A DNA stretch of 64,000 bases from an uncultured archaeon (GCA_938042195.1 CALIRQ010000007.1:118380-182379); one strand, 5' to 3'. Shown: positions 41,021 to 50,707, counted from the first letter of the stretch. Notes: a model not told the origin generated them from the letters alone. Numbers and translations: made by a program.

Positions 41021-41611
41021 TCAACTCCCAACAGCCTTGATCCGGGCCATCCTCTCCTCTATTGCCCTCCTGTAAGCGATCACGCTCGGATAAGCCCTCA
41101 TCACGGATAGGGCTATGATCGGGGTGGCGAAATAGGTGACAAGCGCCGGGCCGGGGACGAAGAAGCCCATGAGCCATAATACCATAGCCCCATATCCGAA
41201 CAGGAAGAAATATACCGGGGCATAAGCTAAGCGGTTTGCGATCGCTCCCGCGATCACCGCGAGGGCGATCTTGACGATGGCTCGCTTATTAATCGATTCG
41301 ATCCCTCGGGAAACCAACCCACAAGCCAATCCGCTGGCGAGTTTGCAGAAGGGCGTGAAGGGCGCCCAAACGTGGGCCCCGAGGAAGAGGTCCGCCAGCA
41401 TCCCCCCAATCCCTCCGGCCAATCCCCCGATTAGCCCACCAAAGAGGATGGAGGCCGTCCACATGACCGTGTTCCCGAAGTGCGTAATACCCCCATAGGG
41501 GAGCGGTATGGCATATAGAGTAGTTATGGCCATCAAAGCGCTGAATATCGATACGAGGGAAACATCCCTAACATCAAATGCCCGAATCCGAAGCTTGGCC
41601 TCCTCCAACAT
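41021..41611 (-). CDS. ECF transporter S component
   Basis: A 196-residue integral membrane protein with about six spans that would capture a vitamin or similar small molecule for an energy-coupling factor (ECF) transporter. GGITHFGNTVMWTASILFGGLIGGLAGGIGGMLADLFLG (residues about 42-80) has the Gly-rich packing typical of S components such as those for thiamine precursors and riboflavin. The ligand cannot be told. ATG 41611 was chosen over TTG 41617. No ECF ATPase or T component is in the window. Confidence 0.82.
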   Translation of the reverse strand: MLEEAKLRIRAFDVRDVSLVSIFSALMAITTLYAIPLPYGGITHFGNTVMWTASILFGGLIGGLAGGIGGMLADLFLGAHVWAPFTPFCKLASGLACGLVSRGIESINKRAIVKIALAVIAGAIANRLAYAPVYFFLFGYGAMVLWLMGFFVPGPALVTYFATPIIALSVMRAYPSVIAYRRAIEERMARIKAVGS

Positions 41612-41735
41612 TCCCAAGGATTATCATCACCTTTGCGGATGACCCGCCCATGCGCTTCATGACGGGCAAAAGCCCTTTTTTAAACCTTTCATGGAAAACT
41701 TTTATTACAAAGCCGAGAATTGGCCTCGATGCCAA

Positions 41736-43049
41736 TTGTTAGGCTATGGGGACGAATATTTCGAGATAGTCGAGATAAACGCCATGGAGGTCTTGGACTC
41801 TAGGGGCAACCCCACGCTCATGGTGGAGGTATTGACCCGCGGGGGAGGCCTCGGCAAGGCGCTCGTCCCCTCGGGGGCCTCGAAGGGGGCCCACGAGGCC
41901 TTGGAGCTAAGGGATGGCGACCCGGCCAGGTTCCGGGGCAAGGGCGTCCTGAGGGCGATTGAGAATATCAATAGGAAGATAGCCCCTGCTATAAGGGGGA
42001 TGAACTCCTCCTTCCAAAGGGCCATAGACCTGAAGATGATCGAGCTGGATGGGACCGAGGATAAGTCCAATTTGGGGGCCAATGCCATTTTGGGCGTTTC
42101 GCTAGCCGTCGCCAAGGCCGCGGCCGATACTAGGGGCATACCCCTATATGAGTACTTGGGCGGGATCTCGGCCAGGACAATGCCGGTGCCCCTGATGAAC
42201 CTGATAAACGGCGGCAAACACGCCGGCAACGAGCTCTCGTTCCAAGAATTCATGATAGCCCCCGTGGGGTTCGGGATGTTCTCCGATGCCCTCAGGGCCG
42301 GTTGCGAGATCTACATGGCCCTAAGGGACCTCCTGAGGAAGAAGTACGGCCCGAGCTCCATAAACGTGGGGGATGAGGGGGGATTTGCGCCGAACCTCAG
42401 GAGCGCTAGGGAGGCCTTGGATGCGCTCATCGAATCCATAGAGGCCGCCGGGATGAAGCCGGGTAGGGAGGTGGTCCTCGCCTTGGACGCTGCCGCCTCC
42501 TCGTTCTACGACCGGGCCTCCGGCATGTACGCGGTCGATGGCGAGCTCATGGATAGGGAGGAGCTCATATCCCTCTACGAGGATCTCGTTAGGGAATATC
42601 CGATCTTCTCGATCGAGGACCCCCTCCAAGAGGAGGATTTCGATGGGTTCTCCTCCTTGACCAAGAGGCTTAGATACGTCCAGATAGTCGGCGACGACCT
42701 TTTCGTCACGAATAGGGAGAGGCTTAGGAGGGGCGCCGAGATCGGCGCGGCCAATGCCATCCTGATAAAGGCGAACCAAATAGGGACCCTTTCGGAAACG
42801 ATCGACGTCATATCGGATGCGAGAGCGTTCGGATATAGATGCGTGATCAGCCATCGATCCGGGGAAACCGAGGATACGACCATAGCCGATCTGGCGGTTG
42901 GGCTGGGCGCTGGCCAGATAAAGGCGGGGGCGCCAGCCAGGGGCGAGAGGACGGCGAAGTATAACAGGTTGCTGGAGATAGAGCGATCTCTATCGGAATA
43001 CGATTCGCCGCAATACTACGGCGCTAGGCTCGTCCCCAGAAGGGCCTGA
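41736..43049 (+). CDS. eno: Enolase
   Basis: Converts 2-phosphoglycerate to phosphoenolpyruvate. Signatures: AMEVLDSRGNPTLMVEV, GASKGAHEALELRDGD, LGANAILGVSLAVAKAAA, the catalytic Glu/Lys region SIEDPLQEEDFDG and the Lys-bearing ILIKANQIGTLSE, with SHRSGETEDTTIADLAVG. About 437 residues from TTG 41736, chosen because TATA-like CTTTTATTACAA at 41700-41711 lies about 25 bases upstream. The frame is open to ATG 41691, and another reasonable start is ATG 41784. The neighbouring M24 gene follows by 100 bases. Confidence 0.95.
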   Translation: MLGYGDEYFEIVEINAMEVLDSRGNPTLMVEVLTRGGGLGKALVPSGASKGAHEALELRDGDPARFRGKGVLRAIENINRKIAPAIRGMNSSFQRAIDLKMIELDGTEDKSNLGANAILGVSLAVAKAAADTRGIPLYEYLGGISARTMPVPLMNLINGGKHAGNELSFQEFMIAPVGFGMFSDALRAGCEIYMALRDLLRKKYGPSSINVGDEGGFAPNLRSAREALDALIESIEAAGMKPGREVVLALDAAASSFYDRASGMYAVDGELMDREELISLYEDLVREYPIFSIEDPLQEEDFDGFSSLTKRLRYVQIVGDDLFVTNRERLRRGAEIGAANAILIKANQIGTLSETIDVISDARAFGYRCVISHRSGETEDTTIADLAVGLGAGQIKAGAPARGERTAKYNRLLEIERSLSEYDSPQYYGARLVPRRA

Positions 43050-43152
43050 GATTTGCCGCCAAGGGGATCTCGATCCCCTCGGCCCGATCCATTCCCAACC
43101 AAATTGGGCCTTGGCCGTGGATCTCGGATCCGCAAATGGAAGGGGAGCCGCC

Positions 43153-44367
43153 ATGGGGATATACGGGAGGTTGGATGCCGAGATGGGGGGGAGGGGCTTG
43201 GAGGCGGTGATCGCATATGGCGAATCCTGCTCCAATCCGAACTTCTGCTACTTGGCCAAGGTATCCGTGCCTAGAGGGGGCCTATTCTTCAAGGCCTTGA
43301 ACTCCGATCCGGTTTTGGTCGTTAGCCAGGTGGATTATGGCATGGCCTCGAGGGGGTTCCCGGGGGACGTTATGGCGTTCTCGGAACTGATCGGCCCGGA
43401 GCCGCCGCGGAGCGCAGCCGATGCGATCGCCCTATCTGCCGAGGAGCTCCTCAAGCGCCATGGGGTCTCCGGGGGGGTAGCGATCTACGCCAAGGAGGAT
43501 TTCTCGGCCTCTCTGAGGATCCGCGAAAGGTTGAGCGAGAAGGGCTTCAAGGTGGTCGTGGAGCAATACCCATCAATGCTGGATTCCATGAGGGAGCTGA
43601 AGTCGTGGGAGGAGCGCAGGAGGATCTCGGAGCTCGGGCGCTCCGTCAACGAGGCTTTCGAATCCATTTACGAGTTCCTCGGGGAATGCCGAATCAAGGG
43701 GGGATCGTTGCATCATAAGGGCAAGCCCCTCAGGGTCGGGGATTTGAAATCCTTCGCGATGGCCGAGTTGGCGAAGAGGGACTTGATCCCATCGGAGGGG
43801 CTAATAATCTCGGCCGGGAGGAAGGCCTCCGATCCGCATTACCCGGGATCCAGGGGGGACCCGATTAAAAGAGGATATCCCATAGTGATCGACCTCTTCC
43901 CTAGGGGCTGGGATTGCTATTTCTATGACATGACGAGGACCGCGCTCGTTGGCAGATCCGCGGCGATCGAAAGGATGCATTCGCTCGTCCTCGAGGCCCA
44001 AGGCTTGGCTAGGGACGTCGTGGGGGATGGCGGGAGGGCCAGCGAGGCGATGGACTCCGTGTGCGAGTTCTTCGAGAGGAACGGCTTCGAAACGATCGGG
44101 AGGCGCGCCGGTGGGATCGCGATCCCGAGGAGGGGCTTCATCCACTCCTTAGGGCATGGGGTGGGCCTCTCGATCGGGGAGAGACCATTCCTGCGCCACG
44201 GTGAGGATTACGCCCTTAGGGATGGGCATGTGTTCACGATAGAGCCGGGGTTATACGATCCGAAGCTCGGCGGGGTTAGGGTTGAGGACGTATTCCTCTT
44301 GGAGGAGGGAAGGGTCAAGGCCGCTACGGGGAGGATCTTCTCCCAAGAGCTCCTCCAGATCTCATAG
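43153..44367 (+). CDS. M24 family metallopeptidase (Xaa-Pro aminopeptidase type)
   Basis: A 404-residue pita-bread peptidase. The five metal ligands can be placed: two Asp in IDLFPRGWDCYFYDMTRTALVG-like region (IDLFPRG and YFYDMTRT), the His of HSLGHGVGL, and two Glu in FTIEPGLYD and VRVEDVFLL. Residues 1-160 form the creatinase-like N-terminal domain. It would cleave N-terminal residues, probably before Pro. ATG 43153 was chosen because AAGGGGAG precedes it by 7-8 bases. Confidence 0.9.
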   Translation: MGIYGRLDAEMGGRGLEAVIAYGESCSNPNFCYLAKVSVPRGGLFFKALNSDPVLVVSQVDYGMASRGFPGDVMAFSELIGPEPPRSAADAIALSAEELLKRHGVSGGVAIYAKEDFSASLRIRERLSEKGFKVVVEQYPSMLDSMRELKSWEERRRISELGRSVNEAFESIYEFLGECRIKGGSLHHKGKPLRVGDLKSFAMAELAKRDLIPSEGLIISAGRKASDPHYPGSRGDPIKRGYPIVIDLFPRGWDCYFYDMTRTALVGRSAAIERMHSLVLEAQGLARDVVGDGGRASEAMDSVCEFFERNGFETIGRRAGGIAIPRRGFIHSLGHGVGLSIGERPFLRHGEDYALRDGHVFTIEPGLYDPKLGGVRVEDVFLLEEGRVKAATGRIFSQELLQIS

Positions 44368-44485
44368 GCCCCATTCCCAAGCGATGGGATGGGCCGGAGC
44401 GGCGATTTAACCCGAAAGCCTCTTAAAACCGGCCGCGCTGGGCTCCTCAACGGGAGCGGAAAGGGTCTGCGGAGGGGAGGGAAGG

Positions 44486-44980
44486 GTGAACGGGGAGATA
44501 TCGATAAAGGTCCATAGGATAGAGCCGCCGGAGGGATGCAACATCATCCTTGGGCAATCCCATTTCATAAAGACCGTTGAGGACCTCTATGAGGCGCTCG
44601 CCAACTCAATGCCCGGCATAAGGTTCGGCATCGCCTTCTGCGAGAGCTCCGGGCCCTGCTTGGTCCGCCATGAGGGCACGGATGAGGAGCTGAGGTCCTT
44701 GGCCATAAGGATCGCATCGGAACTCGCGGCCGGCCATTGCTTCGTCATATTGCTGAGGGGGGCCTTCCCCATAAACGTCATGGATAAGGTAAAGGCGGTC
44801 CCGGAGGTTTGCTCGATCTACTGCGCCACCGCCAACCCATTGGAGGTGATCATAGCGGAGAGCGCCCAAGGGCGTGGCATACTCGGCGTGATAGACGGCC
44901 AGAGGACTAAGGGCGTGGAGGGGGAGAAGGAGATAGAGGAGAGGAAGGCGCTCCTGAGGAAGCTGAAGTATAAGCTATAG
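44486..44980 (+). CDS. Adenosine-specific kinase-like protein (DUF355)
   Basis: A 164-residue protein of the archaeal adenosine-specific kinase family: FGIAFCESSGPCLVRHEGTDEEL, ELAAGHCFVILLRGAFPINVMDKVKAVPEVC and IYCATANPLEVIIAESAQGRGILGVIDG are its hallmark segments. The family is small and mostly archaeal. A thermophilic archaeal member has been structurally linked to adenosine or AMP binding, but the reaction is not firmly settled. GTG 44486 is the start, behind a strong GGAGGGGAGGG site. Confidence 0.85.
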   Translation: MNGEISIKVHRIEPPEGCNIILGQSHFIKTVEDLYEALANSMPGIRFGIAFCESSGPCLVRHEGTDEELRSLAIRIASELAAGHCFVILLRGAFPINVMDKVKAVPEVCSIYCATANPLEVIIAESAQGRGILGVIDGQRTKGVEGEKEIEERKALLRKLKYKL

Positions 44981-45000
44981 CCCTACCGGGGCGCGGCCTA

Positions 45001-46398
45001 TTGAGGATATACAATACCATGTCGCGGGAGAAGGAGGAATTCGTCCCGCTGAATGGGAATAGGGTCAAGATGTTCGTGTGCGGCCCCACCGTATACGATA
45101 TGGCGCACATAGGCCACGCTAGGACCTATGTCATGTACGACATAATTGCCAGGTATTTGAGGTTCAAGGGCTATAGCTTATTCTTCCTGATGAACATAAC
45201 GGACGTCGATGACAAGATAATCGCGAGGGCCAAGGAGGAGGGCGTTGATCCGCTCGAGCTCTCCAGGAGATACACGGAGGAGTTCTATAGGGATATGGCC
45301 GCGCTCAGGATAAATAGCGTGAACCTCTTCGCCAAGGCATCGGAACATATCGGGGAGATCGTGGAGCAGATCTCCGCCCTCTTGGAGAAGGGGTACGCAT
45401 ATGAGGTGGATGGGGAGGTATACTTCGACATTTCCAAATTCCCGGATTATGGGAAATTATCGAGGCAGAACCCGGAGGAGCTCAAGCGGCATAGGATAGA
45501 GCCGAGCCCCAAGAAGCGAAATCCAGCGGACTTCGCTCTCTGGAAGCCCGCCAAGCCCGGGGAGCCGTGCTGGGATAGCCCGTGGGGGAAGGGCAGGCCG
45601 GGATGGCATATCGAGGACACGGCCATTTCCCATACCTACTTCGGTCCCCAATACGATATACACGGCGGGGCGATAGAGCTGGCCTTCCCGCATCATGAGG
45701 CCGAGATAGCCCAAGCCGAGGCCTTCTCGGGGAAAAGGCCCTTCGTGAAGTATTGGGTCCACACGGGAATACTGATGATCAAGGGGGAGAAGATGGCGAA
45801 GTCCTTGAAGAATTACATAACGATCAGGGAGGCGATCGGGAGATGGGGCTGGGAGGCCCTGAGGATATTCTATGCGATGAGCCATTATAGGAGCCCCATA
45901 GACTTCGACGAAAGGGGGTTGGAGCAGGCGAAGGCGATCAGGGACAGGGTCCGCTCGCTCTTGGCCAAGATGAAATCGATGGAGCCAAGCCCGAGCGAGG
46001 CCGGCCCCGTGGATGAGTGGATGATCGAGAGGATAGAGGAGCACGAGAGGAGGTTCATGGAGGCGATGGACGACGATTTCAATACGCCCGAGGCCATCGC
46101 CGCGATGATATCGCTTTGCAAGGAGCTGGAGAAGTACATGGCCGGGAGGACCAATGAGGCCGTGATATCGAGGGCCAAGGCGGCGTTCGATAAGTTCTCG
46201 AGCATCCTCGGGGTCTTCGGGGATGAGGTCCCCGGAGCCTTGGTGGATGGGCTGATCCGCCTCATCTTGGAGATCAGGGACGAGGCTAGGGGGAGGGGGG
46301 ATTGGGATACGGCCGACAGAATAAGGGCCAAGCTGAAATCCCTCGGGATCGCCTTAGAGGATTCCCCAAGGGGGACCATATGGAGGATTGAAGCGTGA
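45001..46398 (+). CDS. cysS: Cysteinyl-tRNA synthetase
   Basis: A class I synthetase of 465 residues. It begins at TTG 45001, and the HIGH-type motif with zinc Cys is CGPTVYDMAHIGHART. The zinc-binding HH is GAIELAFPHHEAEIAQ, and the KMSKS motif is KMAKSLKNYI, with Ser to Ala in the third position, a variant common in CysRS. The C-terminal anticodon-binding helices (GRGDWDTADRIRAKLKSLGI) are present. Having its own CysS means Cys-tRNA need not be made by the SepRS route. The gap to the previous gene is 20 bases. Confidence 0.95.
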   Translation: MRIYNTMSREKEEFVPLNGNRVKMFVCGPTVYDMAHIGHARTYVMYDIIARYLRFKGYSLFFLMNITDVDDKIIARAKEEGVDPLELSRRYTEEFYRDMAALRINSVNLFAKASEHIGEIVEQISALLEKGYAYEVDGEVYFDISKFPDYGKLSRQNPEELKRHRIEPSPKKRNPADFALWKPAKPGEPCWDSPWGKGRPGWHIEDTAISHTYFGPQYDIHGGAIELAFPHHEAEIAQAEAFSGKRPFVKYWVHTGILMIKGEKMAKSLKNYITIREAIGRWGWEALRIFYAMSHYRSPIDFDERGLEQAKAIRDRVRSLLAKMKSMEPSPSEAGPVDEWMIERIEEHERRFMEAMDDDFNTPEAIAAMISLCKELEKYMAGRTNEAVISRAKAAFDKFSSILGVFGDEVPGALVDGLIRLILEIRDEARGRGDWDTADRIRAKLKSLGIALEDSPRGTIWRIEA

Positions 46399-46410
46399 GG
46401 CTTCGATCCA

Positions 46411-47091
46411 TCAACCCCTATTGAGGATATACCTTTCGTAAAACGGGCATCCCCGATCCCTTTCGGGGCAAATCCCCTTTGAGAGGCAATAGGGCCCGGC
46501 CCCCTCGAAGATCGTTGGCGCTACGCCCTTGACAAGCTTCAGCATGGCCTCTGCCAAGGCCCTTATCTCCCATTGGGCCTTCAGGCAGCATCTAAGGCCG
46601 AAGAAATGGATCAATTCCCTAGCGTTCATGGTAACGACGATGTTCGTGGCGGTGGCGTTGGGAAGGACGAACCTAGCGTCCTCCTGCGGTATTCCGAGCT
46701 CCAATAGCTTGGAATAGGCCTCCGCCGCGCTCCTCATCGCGGCATTGAAGACCTCAAAGGCCTCCCCGCTTTTTCGAACGCTCTCCGGGATAACGAACCC
46801 TGCTCCCCGAAGGTCCACATGCCTTTGGCTCTGTTGCGAGTAGGATGCGATCCTATGCCTAACGAGCTGATGGGTGCAAGCCCTGGAGATGCCCTTTATG
46901 CTGAAGGTGAAGTGGGCGTGCTCGATCACCGATTCATGGCCCGAATCCAAGACCTTTCTCAGGCTCTTCCTGAGGACCTCCTCGGGCTCCGAGGCGAGCT
47001 CATGGGCGCTCCGCTTCGATACGCAGGACCTGGCGGCCACCGCTATCAACCTCTCCGGGTCCGGCGTATGGCTCAGCAATTTAACTTCCAT
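46411..47091 (-). CDS. thyX: Flavin-dependent thymidylate synthase
   Basis: Makes dTMP from dUMP with reduced flavin. The ThyX signature RHRxxSxxxxSxR is seen as RHRIASYSQQSQRH. Other conserved parts are SGHESVIEHAHFTFSIKGISRACTHQLV and MNARELIHFFGLRCC. It has 226 residues from ATG 47091; the frame is open to 47142, but the extra residues are unlike the family. The tail ends in a Cys-rich stretch (CLSKGICPERDRGCPFYERY) that may bind metal. It is convergent with cysS, with only 12 bases between the stops. Confidence 0.95.
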   Translation of the reverse strand: MEVKLLSHTPDPERLIAVAARSCVSKRSAHELASEPEEVLRKSLRKVLDSGHESVIEHAHFTFSIKGISRACTHQLVRHRIASYSQQSQRHVDLRGAGFVIPESVRKSGEAFEVFNAAMRSAAEAYSKLLELGIPQEDARFVLPNATATNIVVTMNARELIHFFGLRCCLKAQWEIRALAEAMLKLVKGVAPTIFEGAGPYCLSKGICPERDRGCPFYERYILNRG

Positions 47092-47187
47092 TGACAAATC
47101 ACCACTCGTGGAACCCCCTGAGTTTAAGCCCTTCCAGCTCATAAAAAACTATAACCCCCTGGATCGATCCCCAAGCTGGGGAGGGGC

Positions 47188-47643
47188 ATGGGGGCGAGCT
47201 GGATCCACCATTCTCCAAGAATAAGGATCAATCGATCGGCCCTCGCGGCCATATTCGATCACGTTGGCGCTCCATTCGAGCGGATAGGCCTCTTGATTGG
47301 ATGGCTGCATGGAAATACGCTTTGGATAACGGACGCGATACGCGGGGACTCCGGGGATTGGAGACATTGTTCCATCCTCCCTCCCGAGTTCCTGGCCAGG
47401 GTTGCCGAGGGGATAATATCGGGCAACATCCAGGGGCGGATAATCGGTTGGTATCATTCCCACGTAGGCCAGGGCGTATTCATGTCAGATGTCGATCTCC
47501 AAACCCACCTCCGATTGGCGCAGTTCTCCCCCTACGTCGTTTCAATGGTCATCGATTCCAAGACCCTCGAGTATTCCCTCTTCTCCCTATTGCCCGATGG
47601 ATCGCTGATGGAGATCCGCCCGGAATCGATAGATATCGTATAG
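47188..47643 (+). CDS. JAMM/MPN metalloprotease
   Basis: A single-domain protein of 151 residues. The complete JAMM zinc motif H-x-H-x7-S-x2-D is visible at residues 90-103 as YHSHVGQGVFMSDVD, and the catalytic Glu would be Glu31 (FERIGLLIGWL, MPN-type position). In archaea such enzymes remove ubiquitin-like SAMP proteins or process sulfur-carrier proteins. No SAMP/Urm1-like gene is next to it. ATG 47188 is the start. The role as a deconjugase is inferred from the fold. Confidence 0.82.
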   Translation: MGASWIHHSPRIRINRSALAAIFDHVGAPFERIGLLIGWLHGNTLWITDAIRGDSGDWRHCSILPPEFLARVAEGIISGNIQGRIIGWYHSHVGQGVFMSDVDLQTHLRLAQFSPYVVSMVIDSKTLEYSLFSLLPDGSLMEIRPESIDIV

Positions 47644-47732
47644 GCCGCGCGGCCCCGGACCGCCGACCGATGGAGCGTGCTCTTGCGAACCCCTAAAAGC
47701 CATATTACGATTTTCAAATTAAAATTACGAAA

Positions 47733-47745
47733 TATTTATATTAAA
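47733..47745 (+). promoter_or_regulatory. TATA box of the homocitrate synthase gene
   Basis: TATTTATATTAAA ends 31 bases before ATG 47777, in a very A/T-rich stretch (47695-47760). It is the strongest promoter-like region in the window. Confidence 0.6.
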
Positions 47746-47776
47746 GTACGATTTCCGCATAAGAAGGCGCGGCGAT

Positions 47777-49231
47777 ATGGAGAAAAAAATAATGATACTG
47801 GACTCGACCTTGAGGGAGGGGGAGCAGACGCCCGGGGTTTCCTTCTCGGTCGAGCAGAAGCTGGAGATAGCCCAGAAGCTCGATGAGATAGGCGTCGATA
47901 TAATAGAATCCGGGAACCCGGTCGTATCGGGGGATGTGAAGGAGGCGATGATCAAAATAAGCAAGCTCGGCCTCGAGGCGGAGATCATGGGCCACGCGAG
48001 GGCCTCGATACCGGACATAAGAGAAGCGGTGGATTGCGGAGTGGATAGCGTGGGCATATTCCTGGGGGCCACCGATACGAGGCTGAAGCAACAATTGCGA
48101 ATCAGCAGGGAGCGCGCCTTGGAATTGGCCTATGAAACGGTCAAATACGCTAAGGACCATGGCCTTAAGGTCAGGTTCACGGCCGAGGATGGAACCAGGG
48201 CCGATCCCGACTTCCTGAAGGAGCTCTTCAAATCCGCTTTGGAGGCCGGGGCTGATAGGCTCAGCATAGCGGATACGGTGGGCATAATGACGCCGGGGAG
48301 GATCAGGGCCCTCTATGAGGATTTGGGCAAATCATTGGACGCGGTTTTCGAAACGCATTGCCACAACGACCTCGGGATGGCCGTCGCCAACTCCCTCGCG
48401 GCGGTGGAGGGCGGGGCCAGGATAATAGATGTAACCGTCAACGGCCTCGGCGAAAGGGCCGGCATAGCCTCCCTCCAGGAGGTGGCCGCCGCCCTCAAGG
48501 TCCATTATGGGATCGATACGGTGAAATTGAGCGCCCTTAAGCCCCTCTCGATGCTCGTCGAGCGCTACAGCGGCATCTTCCTGCCCCCACACGCCCCGCT
48601 GGTCGGAGATAACGCCTTCTCCCATAAGGCCGGGGTCCATACGGCCGCCGTGATAATCAATCCATCGATCTACGAGGGCTTCCCCCCGGAGCTGATCGCT
48701 AGGACCAGGGAGTTGGTCGTGGACAAATACGCGGGGAAGAGCGTCATAAGGGCTAGGCTCGAGAGGCTTGGGGTAAGGCTGAGCGAGGAGCAAATATCGA
48801 GGATCCTCGAATCCATAAAGAGCAGGCCGGCCGTCACTAGGTATAGGGATGCGGACCTATTGGAATTGGCGGAGAGGGTATCGGGGATGAGGCTCAAGCC
48901 CGTCATACCGGAGGCGATTGAGGCCCTGATCTCCGTGAAATGCGAATCGAATGTATACACCTCGAGCGTCGCGAGGAGGATCGGGGCGATCAAGGGAGTC
49001 CTCAGGGTCTACGAGGTGAGCGGGGATTACGATATAGAGGTGGAATTGATCGCGGGCTCGATGGCGGAGCTGAACGAATGCTTGGAATCCATAAGGGAGG
49101 TCAAGGGGATAATCGGCACCAATACGAAATTCGTATTGAAGAGGTTCGATGGCGCATCCGCGATGAACGAATCGGCCAATCGCTCCGCGCTTGAGCGCGA
49201 GGTGGAGAAAGAGGAGGATCGCAAAGCTTAA
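47777..49231 (+). CDS. Homocitrate synthase-type acyltransferase with C-terminal RAM domain
   Basis: A 484-residue DRE-TIM metallolyase that joins acetyl-CoA to a 2-oxoacid. Catalytic motifs: [48 protein letters not shown] and the C-terminal of the barrel NDAFSHKAG-like [14 protein letters not shown]. From about residue 390 a small alpha/beta RAM (Lrp-type ligand-binding) domain follows ([40 protein letters not shown] region), as in Sulfolobus homocitrate synthase (LysS) and related archaeal enzymes, where lysine acts as effector. Citramalate or isopropylmalate synthase is the alternative, so the substrate is not certain. No LysW cluster is nearby. Confidence 0.85.
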   Translation: MEKKIMILDSTLREGEQTPGVSFSVEQKLEIAQKLDEIGVDIIESGNPVVSGDVKEAMIKISKLGLEAEIMGHARASIPDIREAVDCGVDSVGIFLGATDTRLKQQLRISRERALELAYETVKYAKDHGLKVRFTAEDGTRADPDFLKELFKSALEAGADRLSIADTVGIMTPGRIRALYEDLGKSLDAVFETHCHNDLGMAVANSLAAVEGGARIIDVTVNGLGERAGIASLQEVAAALKVHYGIDTVKLSALKPLSMLVERYSGIFLPPHAPLVGDNAFSHKAGVHTAAVIINPSIYEGFPPELIARTRELVVDKYAGKSVIRARLERLGVRLSEEQISRILESIKSRPAVTRYRDADLLELAERVSGMRLKPVIPEAIEALISVKCESNVYTSSVARRIGAIKGVLRVYEVSGDYDIEVELIAGSMAELNECLESIREVKGIIGTNTKFVLKRFDGASAMNESANRSALEREVEKEEDRKA

Positions 49232-49264
49232 AAATTGATGCCTAGCCTCTCAATTTAATTCCGG

Positions 49265-49753
49265 GTGGTGGCGTTGGGGATGCCGCTTTCCTCGAGGCAG
49301 CTGGCCTATTGCGCCGTTTTCGGAGGATTAGCCTTCCTCTTGAGGGCTATGCAGCTGGCGATACCGATAGGGGGCCCATTCGTGATAGACCTAAGGGGAT
49401 TGCCGGGCGTCGTGGGTGCGGCGCTCTCGGGGCCGATCGGGGGGATTATAATCGGCATCCTCGCGGGACTGCCGGCCAAGATCCCCTTGATAGACATCCC
49501 GGCTTTCTCCTCGGCCTATTTCTTGGTAGGGTTGTTGGCGAAGAGGCTTAAATGGCTGAGCGCGTTGGCCACGGTCGTTGGCTATGCGGTGGCCGCCGCC
49601 ATAGCGTGGCAAATGGGGCTCTTCCCTTCATTCGGATCGGCCTTCGCCACAGTATCGATTAGAGCCATTTTGATAATCCCGGTGCAGCTCGCCATCCTCT
49701 ACGCGATATATAGGAGGTGGCCCAGCGCATTCGCGAGCCCCGGGCCCTCTTAA
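49265..49753 (+). CDS. ECF transporter S component, second type
   Basis: A 162-residue membrane protein with about five spans. It opens with a hydrophobic helix (LAYCAVFGGLAFLLRAMQLAIPIGGPFVIDL, residues about 12-42) and has PGVVGAALSGPIGGIIIGILAGLPAKIPLIDIPAF in its middle, typical of small S components. Ligand unknown. GTG 49265 is the start, 34 bases after the homocitrate synthase stop, so the two may be co-transcribed. Confidence 0.7.
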   Translation: MVALGMPLSSRQLAYCAVFGGLAFLLRAMQLAIPIGGPFVIDLRGLPGVVGAALSGPIGGIIIGILAGLPAKIPLIDIPAFSSAYFLVGLLAKRLKWLSALATVVGYAVAAAIAWQMGLFPSFGSAFATVSIRAILIIPVQLAILYAIYRRWPSAFASPGPS

Positions 49754-49801
49754 TTTTTCGAGCGAATGAGGGGCCTCACGGAGCCGAGCTACCTTGGGGC
49801 A

Positions 49802-50707
49802 TCAAACCCGATGGGCCAACCCGATGAGCTCCTCCACGCTTCGGTATCCGTTCTCCCGCATGAACCGCTCCATGCCCTCCAATATTTCCCGGAAGACCGA
49901 TAAGTCCCTATAATAGACGGCGGATCCCACGCCCAACGCATTTGCCCCGGCCATCAGGAACTCCACCGCATCGGTCCAATTGAGTATCCCGCCGCACCCT
50001 ATTATCGGCAGATCCACGGCCTTCCTGATCTCATAGACGCATCGCAGGGCTATCGGCTTTATGGCTGGCCCCGATAGCCCGCCCGCCCCCGCGGAAAGGA
50101 CTGGCCTCTTGGCGTATATGTCTATGGCCAATCCCTTGACGGTGTTTATGGCCGATATGGCATCCGCGCCAGCGTCCTCCGCGGCCCTTGCCATCGCGCC
50201 TATATCGGCGACGTTCGGCGATAGCTTAACTATGAGCGGGATCCTCAGCGCGCCCTTCGTCTCGGCCACGACGCTTCTCAAAGCGCCCGGGTCTTGGCCT
50301 ATCTCGGCCACGCCGCCGACGTGGGGACAGGAGACGTTCGCCTCTATCGCGTCCGCCCCCGCCTCCTCCGCCAGCCCAGCGGCTTCGGCATATTCCCTCG
50401 GGGATTCGCCCGCGATGCTGGCTATCACGACCCCCCCAAGGCTCTTCAGCCTCCTGATCTCGGAGGAGAACTCCTTGATGCCCGGGTTCGGTATCCCCAT
50501 GGCGTTGAGGAGCCCGCACCTAACCTCGACCAGCGTGGGATTCGGGAAGCCCCTCCTCGGGGCGAGCGTCAGCGATTTCGTAACGACGGCAGCGGCGCCG
50601 GAGTCGAGTGCCCTCTTCATAAGCCTCCAACACAACCCGAGGATGCCCGATGAGAGCAAAAGGGGGGATTTGAGCTTTATCCCAGCGATCTCCAAGGAGA
50701 GCTCCAT
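49802..50707 (-). CDS. pyrD: Dihydroorotate dehydrogenase, class 1B-type
   Basis: Oxidises dihydroorotate to orotate in pyrimidine synthesis, a FMN-binding TIM barrel of 301 residues. The class 1 catalytic Cys is in ANVSCPHVGGVAEIG, the substrate Asn/Lys region is NPTLVEVRCGLLNAMGIPNPG, and the FMN site has IINTVKGLAIDIYAKRP-like AINTVKGLAID and VGSAVYY. Cys at the catalytic base marks class 1. No pyrK (the Fe-S/FAD partner of class 1B) is adjacent, so its electron acceptor is open. ATG 50707; the frame is open to 50737. Confidence 0.94.
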   Translation of the reverse strand: MELSLEIAGIKLKSPLLLSSGILGLCWRLMKRALDSGAAAVVTKSLTLAPRRGFPNPTLVEVRCGLLNAMGIPNPGIKEFSSEIRRLKSLGGVVIASIAGESPREYAEAAGLAEEAGADAIEANVSCPHVGGVAEIGQDPGALRSVVAETKGALRIPLIVKLSPNVADIGAMARAAEDAGADAISAINTVKGLAIDIYAKRPVLSAGAGGLSGPAIKPIALRCVYEIRKAVDLPIIGCGGILNWTDAVEFLMAGANALGVGSAVYYRDLSVFREILEGMERFMRENGYRSVEELIGLAHRV

